Shown: positions 40,701-53,197 of the stretch, in pieces
Numbering within the stretch: position 1 is the stretch's first letter
Layout of the letters: every line of letters starts with the position of its first letter
Source: Vespula vulgaris
Lineage: Eukaryota > Arthropoda > Insecta > Hymenoptera > Vespidae
Assembly: GCF_905475345.1 (NCBI RefSeq)
Contig: NC_066594.1
Span: 4,573,501-4,637,500, forward strand
DNA: 64,000 nt
Direction of reading: 5' to 3'
The notes under the pieces: generated by a model
The model's input: only the letters and a program-made list of their open reading frames with translations
Told to the model about the DNA's origin: nothing
Databases searched by the model: none
Program-made: the position numbers and the translations under genes

Positions 40701-42300
40701 AATCTGAATGTCATTTTTTAATAGTTACTTTGTTTTACGAGTTAATTAGGATTATATTGTTAAATACGAATATCTTGCAACGTAGATTATTTCTGAATTC
40801 ATTAAACGTACAAATGAGAACACCAATAGGAAAAGTGAGAAAACAGTGACTAATTAGCCTAAATTTTTTGCATATATCAGAAAAATATCTTATACATAGA
40901 CGATTTTATCTTATTGTTAATTTCAAAGTATTTTCGTTATCACATATTTTGCAGTTCGTGAATTACATTATGTCAAGTTCTTTTCCAATCTTTTTTTGAA
41001 AGCTTGGATTTATCAAGTATCGTTGTTTATATGAAAATGCATCATCTCAAATTTCAAGAATTTTAGCTCCTCGAAAGTAATATGCTATTCATTCTACATT
41101 TGCTTTTTTAAAACAAAACAAACTTCTATATTAACTAGTATAAAGTGATTTACGACTTTTAAAATATTTGACGTTCCTCGCGTTTCCTACCAGTTCAATC
41201 ATATTAATGAAAACAAATCATGAGATTTTTGCTAGAAAATGAGTATATAGCATAGAAAATGTGCAAAATTTTTGAAGCATTTTGTCTACATTTGAATGTA
41301 AAAATAGTATGTTTATTCATATTATTTATTAACTGTATGCGAGCAACAGATTCGATTTAAAAATACTTGCTTAAAGAGTGAAGTATAAAATTTCGAATAA
41401 ATCTGTACACACGTTGAAACAATTCTATTTATTTATTCGTTTAGTTATTTATACAGTTCGAAGATCCATGCTTTGCTTTGAATCGTTAAAAAGACAATAA
41501 ATACGAAATTTCTGTTTCTCGTTCGTTTTACCGCATCCTGTTATACAAAATGCAGACTTGGTACAAGGTAGAAACATCGACCGCAGATGTTGACACAATA
41601 TCCGCATGGTTCTAATCCATCGTCCAGCGGTAACGACTGCTTCATGCTCCAGCAGGCTTACCTTCGTAAATTAATTAGTAGATGTAATTCAGGTATAGCG
41701 CAACGTAATAACGTCCCCCTTTCTCTTGCTAGCATTCTGTAACCTTTGCCCTTCATTGACATCCATCAACATCTTTGCCGCTTACCAAAGAAAGAACGAT
41801 GAAAGCAAAGCTATATCGTTACGCAACCTCGTTATCATTGTCCATCTCTATTAATTTCTGTTCTATTCGTTTCTCTTGATTCGTACTTTTTCGTTCGTCA
41901 TTTTTCTTCTTGTTTTCTTACGAGTAGACACAAAGATTAATGTTCTATCGTCGTTCAGCCATTATTATCGTCTGCAAAAATTTACATGAGACGATAATGT
42001 AAAACAAACGACTAGAAAGACTTCAACAAGAATGTAACTAAAAAAAAAAAATAGGATGAAGCGAATATTTTCTCCGTTGTACAAATTTAATTTATCATTT
42101 AATAGAAACATATTAGAAACGATGTACAACAAGAGTATTAGTTTCTATACTATTCATCGTACGCATCGATATGTAAATAATCCTCTTCTTCTCTTCATTG
42201 TTCCTCGCGAATGTACATGCGTGTATACAGCATACGATGTGGTTATGTATCTAATATAGGTAGATAGTTAGATATATGTCCGACTCGAAAAATTCAAATC
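34761..42300. other. Non-coding stretch
   Basis: AT-rich, with no supportable exon. A short hexamer array (AAATGT/GTAAAT) lies at about 40557-40578. I see nothing else of note beyond homopolymer runs. Confidence 0.5.
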
Positions 42301-44760
42301 AATACTCTCCCGCTTGACGATATAACGCGCACCAACGATAGGTCTCTCCTCTATATTTATTTTTTCGTTTTTTGTTCGCGAGACGGCAAAGAAAAACGGC
42401 GAGAGGGGCATGGAAAAGGCAACCCAGGCGAATGCGCGCGTTCAGCACGCGTGATAAAACGATCGAGGCGGACGACCGAGTAACGCCATTAACCCGACGC
42501 GTTGCGTGAAAATCCAATCGGCCGGATAGCGTCGTATTCGAAATTTCATGCGACACGAATCCGCCCGATAAATTTATTCGATCGTACTCGCACGAACTCA
42601 CGGCTCCTCTCGCGTAAATCGACTTTATGTCGCGTTACGAACAAAATTTTCTCCTAATCTTTTTTAACCTTTTCTCTTTTCCGCGTGTGCGTTATTAAGG
42701 AATCGAATGACGGTAAACCTTCAACGATTTGTAGCATGACGGGAAACTGGAAAGAAACTTTTAACCTAAAACGAATCGCGAAATCCTACCGACGAAGTAG
42801 AAAACGAAAAAGTCAGTCGAGTCTAGTCTCGATCTTGTAGTACCAATTGAGTCAGGTTTCCCGAGTTCGATAGACCAGTAGATTATACGAAAAGGTAGAG
42901 AGTAAAAATGGAGGTGGGAAGATGCATAGAGGAAAGAACGATAATAACAACGGAAATCGATCGAAATCGAAAAACTAATCGAATCGATTCACCCCACGAT
43001 GGACTCTCATTCCGACGTCGTTTCGTTCCTATTTGTCGCTTCAATTTATTTTTATTTTTCGCTCTTTCTTTCTATTTCCTATGCCTTCCATAAAGTTTGA
43101 TCGATAAAACATCTAAATCGTTCGTTTATCACTGATCCTTGCTTTTATTTCTTTCTCTATAAATATATTATATTTTGCAGAAAATTCGAATATTTCCCGC
43201 CGCACGATATTTCCTTTTTGTATCTCATGTTTTCTTATTACTTGATATACGAATCGATATATCGATTCTATTATCCGTCAATCTAGCTCGTCCGATGGAA
43301 CGCAGCCTCGGCTGGAAGGCTGCCGAGTGGTTACAGTCAACGGTACTATGGCGATCCCGTCAAAATTGCCACGTCGCGTCGACTGGAACGATGGCACAAG
43401 GACGGAAGTAATGAACGTAACCAGCGCGTACCCGAAATTATACCAGAGATGATAATCGAATTTCGCTGTGCCGTTGTTTCGCCACAAGCGTGCCACTGTC
43501 GGCTAGAACGGCTGTTGATATCACCGAGAAAGCGACGACGACGATGTCAACGATGACCAGGATGAAAGCTTTTTCCTTTTGGACGGAGAGACAGAAACTG
43601 AGAGAGAGAAAAAGAGAGAAGGAGAGGAAGAGAGAAAGAAGAAATGAATGACGACACACTCTTTAAAAATACGACGCGACGCTTCCAAGTTTTACGAGTA
43701 TATTACTCATCACAGGTATCGTTCAACATTCTTTTTCTACCATTGGCTCGCGTTATCTAGTGCGTTCTCCGATTTTACGTTCAGCTTTTGACGCGGAATG
43801 ATGGCGCGAGTTCGATTTTACACTCACGGGAGAAAGATTGACGGGAAATCGTTAGAAGAGCCGTACACTCGAATCTATCTGTTATCTTCTTTTTCCTTTT
43901 TTCAAAGCCCCTTTTTTCCTCTCACCTTCCTACCTCGTTTCTATCTGGTTTCTACGCTGTTTGCTACTAAGAGAGAACGGATTTGTGCGTTGCTCTCAAT
44001 AAAATTTGCAATATTTGCAAAGCGTCGTACGTAGCAATTTTTAGGAATGTTTCCCTTCACGGAGGCTGGAAAGTCTTAAATCATCCGATACTTTTTTATA
44101 CTCGTTGGGAATCCACTTCCCATAGACTGGACTGTTCGAGGGATCAAAGACGAAAAAGAGAGGAAATAAGAAGAAAAAGCAGACGTAGAAGACGCAGGAT
44201 AGGGATGAATAAGGTGGACGCGGCAGAAGAGTGGAAGAGGAAGATTTCTGCCAGTTACGCCTGCTGGACACGCAACGTGCTCTGAATTATGATCGCCTAA
44301 AGTTAGTCTCTATTAAAGTCATAAATTTCAAATTCAATAACAGCAAAGCACGGTAGATAGACTCGAGCATTTGGCCGTTTGCGAAACGAGCATTTCTAAG
44401 GTCGTACGCGTCGTACGTATCGTATACCGAGATGTATACGTGTAGACGCACATATATACGAAACGACTCCGTTCGAGGGTTCCGTTTGTGTGTGCATGCA
44501 TACGCGATAAAATGTCCTGCGGCTTGACAAATTGCTGCACGCCGGAATTCGGCACTAATCTATTCGTCGTTACTACCCACCCAGACGAGAGCGATCGTTC
44601 GGAGATCGATATCGTCTTTGGCAGACTGCCCTTATCGAGAGACTTCTCGCGTACGCGCTCAATGACGTCTTTCTTTTTCCTTTTTCTCTGCTCCCTAACG
44701 GAGGTTAGAGTCCCCAAGATAGTGTGCGGAAAATGCGTCCTTCCTAAAACTTGCTCATTT
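42301..44760. promoter_or_regulatory. Extended CpG-rich region, candidate promoter or 5' exon zone
   Basis: This is one of the longest GC/CpG-rich zones in the window, densest at 42370-42600, 43270-43560 and 44380-44660. Frames of 60-130 codons occur on both strands (42299-42601 -, 43278-43496 -, 44488-44868 +, 44334-44717 -). None shows a domain and several include simple repeats. A promoter, enhancer cluster or untranslated exon of a gene outside the window is possible. Confidence 0.27.
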
Positions 44761-44778
44761 TCAACTTTACCTCACGCT

Positions 44779-44821
<43 letters not shown>
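44779..44821. repeat. (CT)n microsatellite
   Basis: A pure CT run of about 43 bases. Confidence 0.95.
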
Positions 44822-44825
<4 letters not shown>

Positions 44826-47800
44826 TTCTTTCTACTTTTACGTTCTGAATAAATTTGGTTCATTTTAAACGAATTTGTTCTACGGATATAACGAACTAAC
44901 TCCCTAGATATCTAGATATTTGTATAACGTTTGCATTCAAATAGACTATCAAGTAGCTATTAACGTAAGCTGAAATTAAGTATACGATACGAATGCGTTA
45001 AGTACTTAATAATTACGGATCAACGAAACCGATGAATAGCATGATGAACGTGAACTTTCTTAGTACCACATTTAAATAAAATTCTTATTTTCATTCGAAC
45101 TATTTAAGAAACGTATTTGCTAATTGAAATATCGTCTCTATACTCGAATATATAACACTTCTAATTGACGAAGCCTTCTATGTTCGAAACAGACGTAAGG
45201 AGAGACTGTACGACGATAAGATTAACGCATTCGCGCACACGGAAGAGAGAAATAGGAAAATCGCGATCATTCTCGCTACTGTATTTTCGCTTAGACGAAA
45301 TTACTGAGGGAGCGATTCGACAGTAGGCACGATACGCCAACCATCTGGCGTTTGACAAATTTGATTAGAAAGTTAAGCTTTATTCGAAGCACTAAACGAG
45401 TAAGAAACGTTCTAATACAATTCGACTAAGGCAATTGAGTAAGGGTGCTATTAAAAATAACGTTTGTATTTACTTTAAAATCGAGATTAAATCGATTCAA
45501 TTTTATCTTGATTTTATAATACAAGATAATAATGATGAAAGAAAAAATAACATTCATCACGACCAAAGATTGTGTATTTTAATTTACGGAGTTTAGTGAA
45601 TATGTGAACATATTTCAATATTATCAAAGAAATAAAAATATATTTCATAAAGTACAGTTTCACGAGTCCATTTACAATTTAATTTAACGCTATACAATTC
45701 TATAGAGCACTATACGAAACTGTACGACATTATACGATGTTATAGCTGTATAACACAGCTCTATTTTAATCTCGGTTCTTTTCTATTACTCATTTTCATA
45801 CAATAACTTTGAAAGTAATTCAAGAAACATATTCCTTATGGTACGATAAAATGAATTTACGTATGCGTTTGTCACGAATTCAATCGGTATTTGTTTAACG
45901 TTGTTAAAAAACAAATTATAATTATGTACAGTTTAATTGCGATACGTCAAAGTTTTCTAATAAATTATTCGTCAACGAATTTGTCGAGAAAATGATACAA
46001 CATATAAACACGTAGGATATTATATCGAACAATGAGTTTTAATCCGATTATGCTGTCTAGGTATACATAGTAATTGAGATGACAGTTAGCCTGTGCTCGT
46101 AATTCCGCTCCATTATCGAGTTTCGACGAATAAATCTCGATCTCGCGACGTGATTTCACGCTCGTACGCCGCAATTTATAGAATCGCAGAGAGGTTCCTA
46201 CGTGACACAGAAAACGCATATCTAACGCATTCGCTTGGATGACTCGATAAGACATGATTCGTACGACGATATATCTATATATGTGGAAGAGAATGGTTTA
46301 TATGAAACTATATTATTAATCTTTTAAAATCGAATAACAATCGAACGGATGTGTTGGTGTATAAAATGAAGTTTTAAAATTTTAATTTGTCTCTATGGTT
46401 GGAATCAAGTTTTGGACGATATGATGCTTTTAATACAAATATAATCATTATGAAAATATTGGTTTGAGGCATAATTAATCGCGCAAAAATAAATATCTTC
46501 ATTTTATATCAGCGCTATCAGCAGTTCTGTATACATTATTTCATTATGTGTTTTTATATCATTTGTGTAATAATCTCGTAAGATTTTAATATTATACTTA
46601 ATATTCCATTATAAGGACGATTTATTAAAATTTTTGTGCCGTTAATTATATACTAATTGGATATATCATGAAAAATATAAATTCTACTTTACATATAAAA
46701 GCTGTTTAGCTATTAAGGAATCAAAAAATAATGTCGCTCTCGGAAATGGATTCTATATTGTGTGAAATAACGAAATATACACATGTTTATATGCCCTTCC
46801 GTTAAAATAACGTATGCTTTGTGTTTCGCGACAAGATGCTCCCATAACTCCATTTCTATTATGAACCTGTCCAATTTTATCGATGGCACACTCCCACGAG
46901 TTTATATTACCACTTACAAAATTGTAAGAACCTACGTCATATATCAGCCGTCGTCCTGCTCTTGAATTCTTGATACTATCACGCATGAAGAAGCAGTAAA
47001 GCGACAATTTTGTTACGGTAACAAATTTGTTGCTCTCCGCACCAAAAAACGCTCACACTCTGTATAAAATTGCAAAGTTTTACGTTAAATTACATTAGTT
47101 AAACACTCATTAAGTTATAAAACATCTCTACATTTTTCGTGCTTCTGTAGATAAAAAATAAAAGAGTGATCGAATTATCTTGCTGTGAGGACTACAAACG
47201 GCTGGCAATCAATTATGCAGACATTACTTTATGCGACTATTTTTTTTTTGAAAGTATACTTTCGAGTAAATTCCTATGTAAAAAATATGACAATTAATTT
47301 TACTACAATTTTATGTAAAGTTATAAAAAGATTATATATTAGATAAAAATATTGATTTGTACAAAATTGGTTCAGCATTTAACAGTGTTAAATATAAAAT
47401 TTCCAATTATTGAGGAATCCTAAAACTAGCTATTTATGCTTTAGTAAAGTCAAAAGAAATGTTACCACTGTGCCTCCGTTTTTTATCGTAACAACGTATC
47501 TTCTTCAAAAATTCGTACCATGTTACTCGGATTTATCGTACAGACATAAATAATGTTCATGGCAGAATCACAGTCGCAATTACTCTTCTTAGCGACCGAA
47601 TCGTAACGACTTTTCTCTCGTAACGAGACATCCATTGGAGAACCGTTTATTGGAGCCGAAGTAACGAGAGATTTTACACTTCTTCTTCTTCTTTTTCTTC
47701 TTTTATCTTTCTTCAGTTTCTTCTATTTCCTCCAATTGCGATTTCTTCCTGCTCCTTCTTGTGCTCATTCTCTCGCTGACGAAACGACGACGTCTTTATA

Positions 47801-48439
47801 TGTTGCTCACTGCTTTTCTATCGTGAGTTTTATCGATAGTGCCAAAGGTACTCGCTACGTAATGCTTGGAATACTTGGCCATAAGAAACAGAAAAGAAAA
47901 TAAGGCAGCAGAAAAATAGAAAGAAAATAAAACTGTGCAACTCGAAATATTTTTGACAAAAGCAAATAGTGTTTCGCCTCAACGACAAATTTTGTAATAA
48001 CGTCACCACTCAAAATAGTAAGAACTTCGAATATCACGATAGTGATATAGTCACGATATTTACTTTCTTTTTTTTTGTCGTCAGGCAAGTATCTACTTAA
48101 GTATGTCTGATATTTTGGGTTTATTTTTTTTCCATTTTCCCAATTACTTATCCAACAAAAATGTAAAACTGTAAGACTATTCATCACTTCAGATATTGTA
48201 GTGTTTCATGCCAATAACAAATCTAGTTACGTTTCTTCATCGATTTTGATGAACATGCTCCCATTTCAAATACAAGAGAGATTTTATTAAGTACGAATTT
48301 TATACTCGTCGTTACAGGTTAATAATGTAAATTAATATTTAAATATAATTAAAATGTAAAAGTGCTTTTATTGGGATCATCTAATAACAACAAAAAAGAA
48401 CTTTAAATTGATTTGAAGGATTACCAAAGCAGTTTCACA
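44822..48439. other. Non-coding stretch before the repeat locus
   Basis: AT-rich. A patch at about 45690-45770 repeats ATAC/TATAC words (CTATACAATTCTATAGAGC and relatives). No exon is supported. Confidence 0.5.
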
Positions 48440-48696
48440 TCGAGGGATAGATTATCGAGTATAGATCATCGTTGGAATGGTCATGGTGAAATTTATTACT
48501 TGAATTTTTATATATTTTTACTTATTCTATACATTTCTATTGATTCTACACATTTCTACTTATTATAAGCATTATTATTTATGTGTAAGCATCCTTATAT
48601 TTATAAATAATCCTTATATTATAGAGAAGGGTTAATGTAAGTACACAATTATATCATTCAGTTTTTCAATATTCTATACGATTTGTTTTGTTCTAG

Positions 48697-49900
48697 AATT
48701 AAATGGAGTAGTGGGGATACTCTGCCACCCGTAAAGTGATATAAGGCGGGCGTCTTTGACAGTGAGTCCAGTCATGCCACGAATTTTCACCATACACATA
48801 TGAATCCGCGTGGTACGCACGCTCCGCAAGTAAAAGAGAAGGGTTAATGTAAATACATTAGTCGATCACTCATTCATTCAATAATCTATACGATTTCTAT
48901 CGTTATAGAATGAAACGGAGTGGTGGGGATGGTTTGCCACTCGGAGGAGATATAAGGCGGCCGCCTTTGACAGTAGGTCCAGTCATGCCACGAATTTCCA
49001 CCATACACAAATGAATCCGCGTGGTACGCACGCTCTGCAAGTAAAAGAGAAGGGTTAATGTAAATACATTAGTCGATCACTCATTCATTCAATAATCTAT
49101 ACGATTTCTATCGTTATAGAATGAAACGGGGTGGTGGGGATGGTCTGCCACTCGGAGGAGATATAAGGCGGCCGCCTTTGACAGCAGGTCCAGTCATGCC
49201 ACGAATTTCCATCATACACATATGAATCCGCGTGGTACGCACGCTCTGCAAGTAAAAGAGAAGGGTTAATGTAAATACATTAGTCGATCACTCATTCATT
49301 CAATAATCTATACGATTTCTATCGTTATAGAATGAAACGGGGTGGTGGGGATGGTCTGCCACTCGGAGGAGATATAAGGCGGCCGCCTTTGACAGCAGGT
49401 CCAGTCATGCCACGAATTTCCATCATACACATATGAATCCGCGTGGTATGCACGCTCCGCAAGTAAAAGAGAAGGGTTAATGTAAATATATTAGTCGATC
49501 ACTCATTCATTCAATAATCTATACGATTTCTATCGTTATAGAATGAAACGGAGTGGTGGGGATGGTCTGCCACTCGGAGGAGATATAAGGCGGCCGCCTT
49601 TGACAGTAGGTCCAGTCATGCCACGAATTTCCACCATACACATATGAATCCGCGTGGTACGCACGTTCCGCAAGTAAAAGAGAAGGGTTAATGTAAATAC
49701 ATTAGTCGATCACTTATTCATTCAATAATCTATACGATTTCTATCGTTTTAGAATTGAGTGGTGTGGTGGGGATACTCTGGCACGCGTGAAGTGATAAAA
49801 GGGGATGGACTTTGACAGTGGGTGCAGTCTTGCCACGAATTTCAACGAGTCCGCATCTCAATACTCGTAGTACACACGCCTCGTAAATAAAAGAGAAGAG
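48697..49900 (+). repeat. 211-bp tandem repeat, array 1 (six units, module A)
   Basis: Units start at 48697, 48909, 49120, 49331, 49542 and 49753, so the period is 211-212 bp. Units 2-5 are nearly identical; units 1 and 6 are diverged. Each unit begins after a (T)ATAG or TTTTAG and reads AATGAAACGGRGTGGTGGGG or a variant. It ends GCAAGTAAAAGAGAAGGG, followed by about 60 bases ending ATCTATACGATTTCTATCG. This looks like an exon of 132 bp plus an intron of 79 bp. In units 2-5 the 132 bases are open in one frame (NETEWWGW, ATRRRYKAAAFDSRSS, HMNPRGTHALQ). Confidence 0.93.
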
Positions 49901-50336
49901 TCAGTCCAATTGAAAATGTGCACATTGAGCTTAAACGAGGATACCAAGTTCTCTCTTTACGACGAATTACATAAAGGGAATATTCGTTTAGCTTATAGTT
50001 CAACACTTTTCATTTTCATTTTATCTTATAAATACAAACGGAATTAAATTTAGAATTTTATTTTTCATAAATAATGTTAACAAACACACACAGTTTCTTT
50101 TTTATGAAATGAAGCTATATTACCTAATTAGTATACATTTCTATTTATTGCTTTCATATCTATTAATTATATACATTTATATTAATCGTATACATTTTCA
50201 TTAAATAAATATTATAAAATAAATTGACTGCATAATAAATACAAAATAACTTTTCTATTTAATATATATATATATATATATTTTTTGAAACGTATATCTG
50301 TATAGTAATTGAAACAATTATTTGTGATTAATTATT

Positions 50337-50400
50337 TTAGTCTCTTTTGGGTGGGACCCTTGGGAGGGGCCCTCGGGTGGGGCCATTGAGCGGGCTGCCG
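50337..50400 (+). repeat. Module B, G-rich block (copy 1)
   Basis: GGG-T-GGG-ACCCTT-GGG-A-GGG at 50349-50369 fits the classic G-quadruplex pattern and is followed by CCCTCGGGTGGGGCC. It stands in AT-rich DNA. It is followed by a pyrimidine-rich tract (50415-50475). Confidence 0.85.
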
Positions 50401-50719
50401 TTTCGGCATCTGTTAGTGCTCTCTTTCTCTTTATCTCTGCTTCTTTTGTTTTCCTTTTCTTCTTCTCTTCTTCTTTAACCGTTTTTCTGTATCTGGTTAA
50501 ATGTTCGAAAGATGAATCATCGAGGGTGCGATCGTCGTAAAATTCATTTATTCATCTATTATACAATTCTATTTATCGTATACATTTCTATTTATTCTGT
50601 GCATTTCTATTCATTATAATATTTCGATTATATATATTTCTATTACATTATTCTTTTCTAGCAATTATATGTATTCTATTGTTTTCTTTTCTGTATATGT
50701 TTCTTTCATTTTTCATTAC

Positions 50720-50885
50720 CCTTTTCCTGTTTCAGGTTAGATCATCGAGGGATCTACCATGGTGAAATTATATTTTTACAGGGATGTTATCGTCTACACT
50801 GGCTTGTTGTATATAATTTTAAATGTAATTTTTACATGTTTATCTTTTCTTGTTCTATTCTTTTTCTGTTTCAGATTAGGTGACC
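50720..50885 (+). repeat. Module C, splice-acceptor-like sites (copy 1)
   Basis: CCTGTTTCAG ending at 50735 is followed by GTTAGATCATCGAGGGATC, and TTTTTCTGTTTCAG ending at 50874 is followed by ATTAGGTGACCGTGGAACGG. Both have long pyrimidine tracts. Between them is a 61-codon frame with a Met at 50759 that is present in both 2.0-kb copies. It looks like chance. Confidence 0.65.
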
Positions 50886-50904
50886 GTGGAACGGATCAAC
50901 GAGG

Positions 50905-51260
50905 GACTTTTACACGGAAGTTAAAGGAACCTCTCTGCATGTAATATTTATTATATGCAGGGAGGGTATGTCTCCTTGCTTCCGTACGCGAATGTTAGGG
51001 AAAACACTCACGCGCGTGACGGCCGGCACGCGCTTGGGTGTTCGCGATCGCGAGATTTAGTCCTACCGAGGACTTCGTTTTGATTTGTGAAATCGAAACA
51101 GACACGACCGGTCGTGTCTCGAGATGTCTGAAGCCGACGGTGTGGACAGTGGAGCAATCTGTAAGCGGGGTTTTATACATCTCCAGTTTGCTGAGAAGCC
51201 CGAAGCTCCCGAAGCGGAAAGGCATCTCGGATCGCGGATTTTAGAGTAGAGTCCCCGTTA
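50905..51260 (+). repeat. Module D, palindrome-rich block (copy 1)
   Basis: In order it contains: an inverted repeat at 50930-50965 (CCTCTCTGCATGTAA / TTATATGCAGGGAGG); the self-complementary word CACGCGCGTG; TCGCGATCGCGA at about 51042-51053; the hairpin AGTCC-TACCGA-GGACT at 51059-51074; and the 18-bp perfect palindrome GACACGACCGGTCGTGTC at 51101-51118. It ends TTTTAGAGTAGAGTCCCCG. An open frame of 68 codons at 51038-51244 is not conserved in copy 3, so it is not annotated as a gene. Confidence 0.88.
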
Positions 51261-51425
51261 GTCCGTGGGTCCCCAAATGCAGCTACCTCCACGCGGTGGG
51301 ACCTGGGTCGGTAGTACTTGATGTAAAAAGATTTTCGAAATCTATGTCTAAATTACATCTAAAATCTGTCACTGAATTATGTATATAATTATAAAACGCA
51401 AGTACTACCGGGCGAATGGCTGCAT
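51246..51425 (+). repeat. Module E with 12-bp inverted repeat (copy 1)
   Basis: Starts AGAGTCCCCGTTAGTCCGTG and contains GGTCCCC..GGTGGGACC complementary words, then CGGTAGTACTTG at 51309-51320 and its exact reverse complement CAAGTACTACCG at 51399-51410, followed by GGCGAATGGCTGCATAT. Confidence 0.88.
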
Positions 51426-51549
51426 ATTTTTATATTTTTCGAAAACCTTTCTGCTGTCTAATTTTAATGAGACGTTACGTAAATTACATTTTAAATTGTT
51501 AATTATATTTCCACAGATAAATAAATTGAACATAACAAGTTTCTAAATT

Positions 51550-51610
51550 AATTTTCTAACAGGACGCACAGAAAACTATTCTGTCGCCCTTACGTTCGCT
51601 GTCATTCTTA
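51550..51610 (+). repeat. Module F, small hairpin block
   Basis: ACAGAA..TTCTGT at 51568-51584, followed by CGCCCTTACGTTCGCTGTCA. Related copies are at 54425-54441 and 56310-56326, where single changes turn base pairs into G-T type pairs. Confidence 0.65.
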
Positions 51611-51755
51611 TTTATGTTTATATAGTTTCGATAACAATATACTTTTATTAGTTATGTTAATTATATACTTTTATTAATTTTATACTATTATTAATTATTA
51701 TAATAACACACTTTTATTTATTATATTAATTATTTTTATTAACTTGTATTATTTA

Positions 51756-51800
51756 TTAGTCTCGGTTGGGACCCTTGCCGGCCTTTGGGCGGGCTACTAT
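51756..51800 (+). repeat. Module B, degenerate copy
   Basis: AGTCTCGGTTGGGACCCTTG is followed by CCGGCCTTTGGGCGGGCTAC. It is recognisable as B, but the quadruplex-type run is broken. Confidence 0.75.
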
Positions 51801-51967
51801 TTCAGTATCTTTGCAATGCTATTTTCCTTTTGTTCTAACGTTAACTTTTCTCTCTTTCTTTTTTCCTCCTCTTCTTCTATAACTGTTGTCAAAGTCACTT
51901 ATAATACCGGACAAATGGTAGCATATTTCAATGTTTTTTCAATACCGAACAATTATTTTTCATTTTG

Positions 51968-52780
51968 GAATTAAATTGTGAATTGAGGATCATTTTCTTC
52001 GTGAGTCAACAAAAAATTCGGATCATTGACCGACTTTGCCAATTACTAGTTCAGTTTCGCTTCGAATTTCGACGAGTTCACATCGTAGATTTCGCAGTAC
52101 GCATTCTCCGCAAGTAATAGAGAAGAGTTAATACATGTGCAATAATGGATCAATCATTCATTCAATAATCTACACGATTTGTATGGTTTCACAATCAAGT
52201 GGAGTGGTGGGGATACTCTGCCACTCGTGAAGAGATATAAGGAGGCCAATTTTGACAGTAGGTCTAGTCTTGTCACGAATTTCAACGAGTCCAATCTCAA
52301 TCCTCGCAGTACGCATGCTCCAGAAGTAAGAGAGAAGAATTAATGTAAGTACATTAGTCGATTACCCTTTCTTCAATAATCTATACGATTTGTATCGTTT
52401 TAGAATCAAGTGGTGTGGTGGGGATACTCTGGCACGCGTGAAGTGATAAAAGGGGATGGACTTTGACAGTTGGTGCAGTCTTGCCACGAATTTCAACGAG
52501 TACAAATCACAATCCTCGCAGTACGCATGCTCCAGAAGTAATAGAGAAGAGTTAATGTAAGTACATTAGTCGATCACTCATTCCTCAATAATCTATACGA
52601 TTTGTATCGTTTTAGAATCGAGTGGTGTGGTGGGGATACTCTGGCACGCGTGAAGTGATAAAAGGGGATGGACTTTGACAGTGGGTGCAGTCTTGCCACG
52701 AATTTCAACGAGTCCGCATCTCAATACTCGTAGTACACACGCCTCGTAAATAAAAGAGAAGAGTCAGTCCAATTGTAAAT
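51968..52780 (+). repeat. 211-bp tandem repeat, array 2 (four units, module A)
   Basis: Units start near 51968 (most diverged), 52193, 52404 and 52616. They resemble the subtype of unit 6 in array 1 (GTGGTGTGGTGGGGATACTC, CACGCGTGAAGTGATAAAAG). The second half of the last unit lies inside the near-identical 2.0-kb duplication. The 132-base frame that is open in array 1 is interrupted here. Confidence 0.88.
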
Positions 52781-53197
52781 GTGCACATTGAGCTTAAACG
52801 AGGATACCAAGTTCTCTCTTTACGACGAATTACATAAAGGGAATATTCGTTTAGCTTATAGTTCAACACTTTTCATTTTCATTTTATCTTATAAATACAA
52901 ACGGAATTAAATTTAGAATTTTATTTTTCATAAATAATGTTAACAAACACACACAGTTTCTTTTTTATGAAATGAAGCTATATTACCTAATTAGTATACA
53001 TTTCTATTTATTGCTTTCATATCTATTAATTATATACATTTATATTAATCGTATACATTTTCATTAAATAAATATTATAAAATAAATTGACTGCATAATA
53101 AATACAAAATAACTTTTCTATTTAATATATATATATATATTTTTTGAAACGTATATCTGTATAGTAATTGAAACAATTATTTGTGATTAATTATTTT

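Larger units (their letters stand above)
49740..51764 (+). repeat. 2.0-kb direct duplication, left copy
   Basis: From the last A unit of array 1 to TTAGTCTCG, this copy matches 52603-54621 with only scattered substitutions and small AT-run length changes. The offset is 2863 bp at the left and 2857 bp at the right end. It contains modules A (one unit), B, C, D, E and F. Confidence 0.93.

Noticed and set aside
48697..49900. CRISPR-like or rDNA spacer array
   Set aside because: Units of 211 bp are similar over their whole length, with no short repeat/unique spacer pattern, so not CRISPR. No rRNA gene borders it, so rDNA spacer cannot be supported.
50759..50944. 61-codon frame in module C/D, repeated at 53618-53803
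   Set aside because: It is hydrophobic, spans two splice-acceptor-like sites and is not kept in the 56.8-57.1 kb copy.
51038..51244. 68-codon frame in module D, also at 53897-54103 and in altered form at 57241-57456
   Set aside because: The frame is present in the two near-identical copies only because they are copies. In the third copy indels shift the frame after about 17 residues while the nucleotide stems are kept, so it behaves as non-coding.
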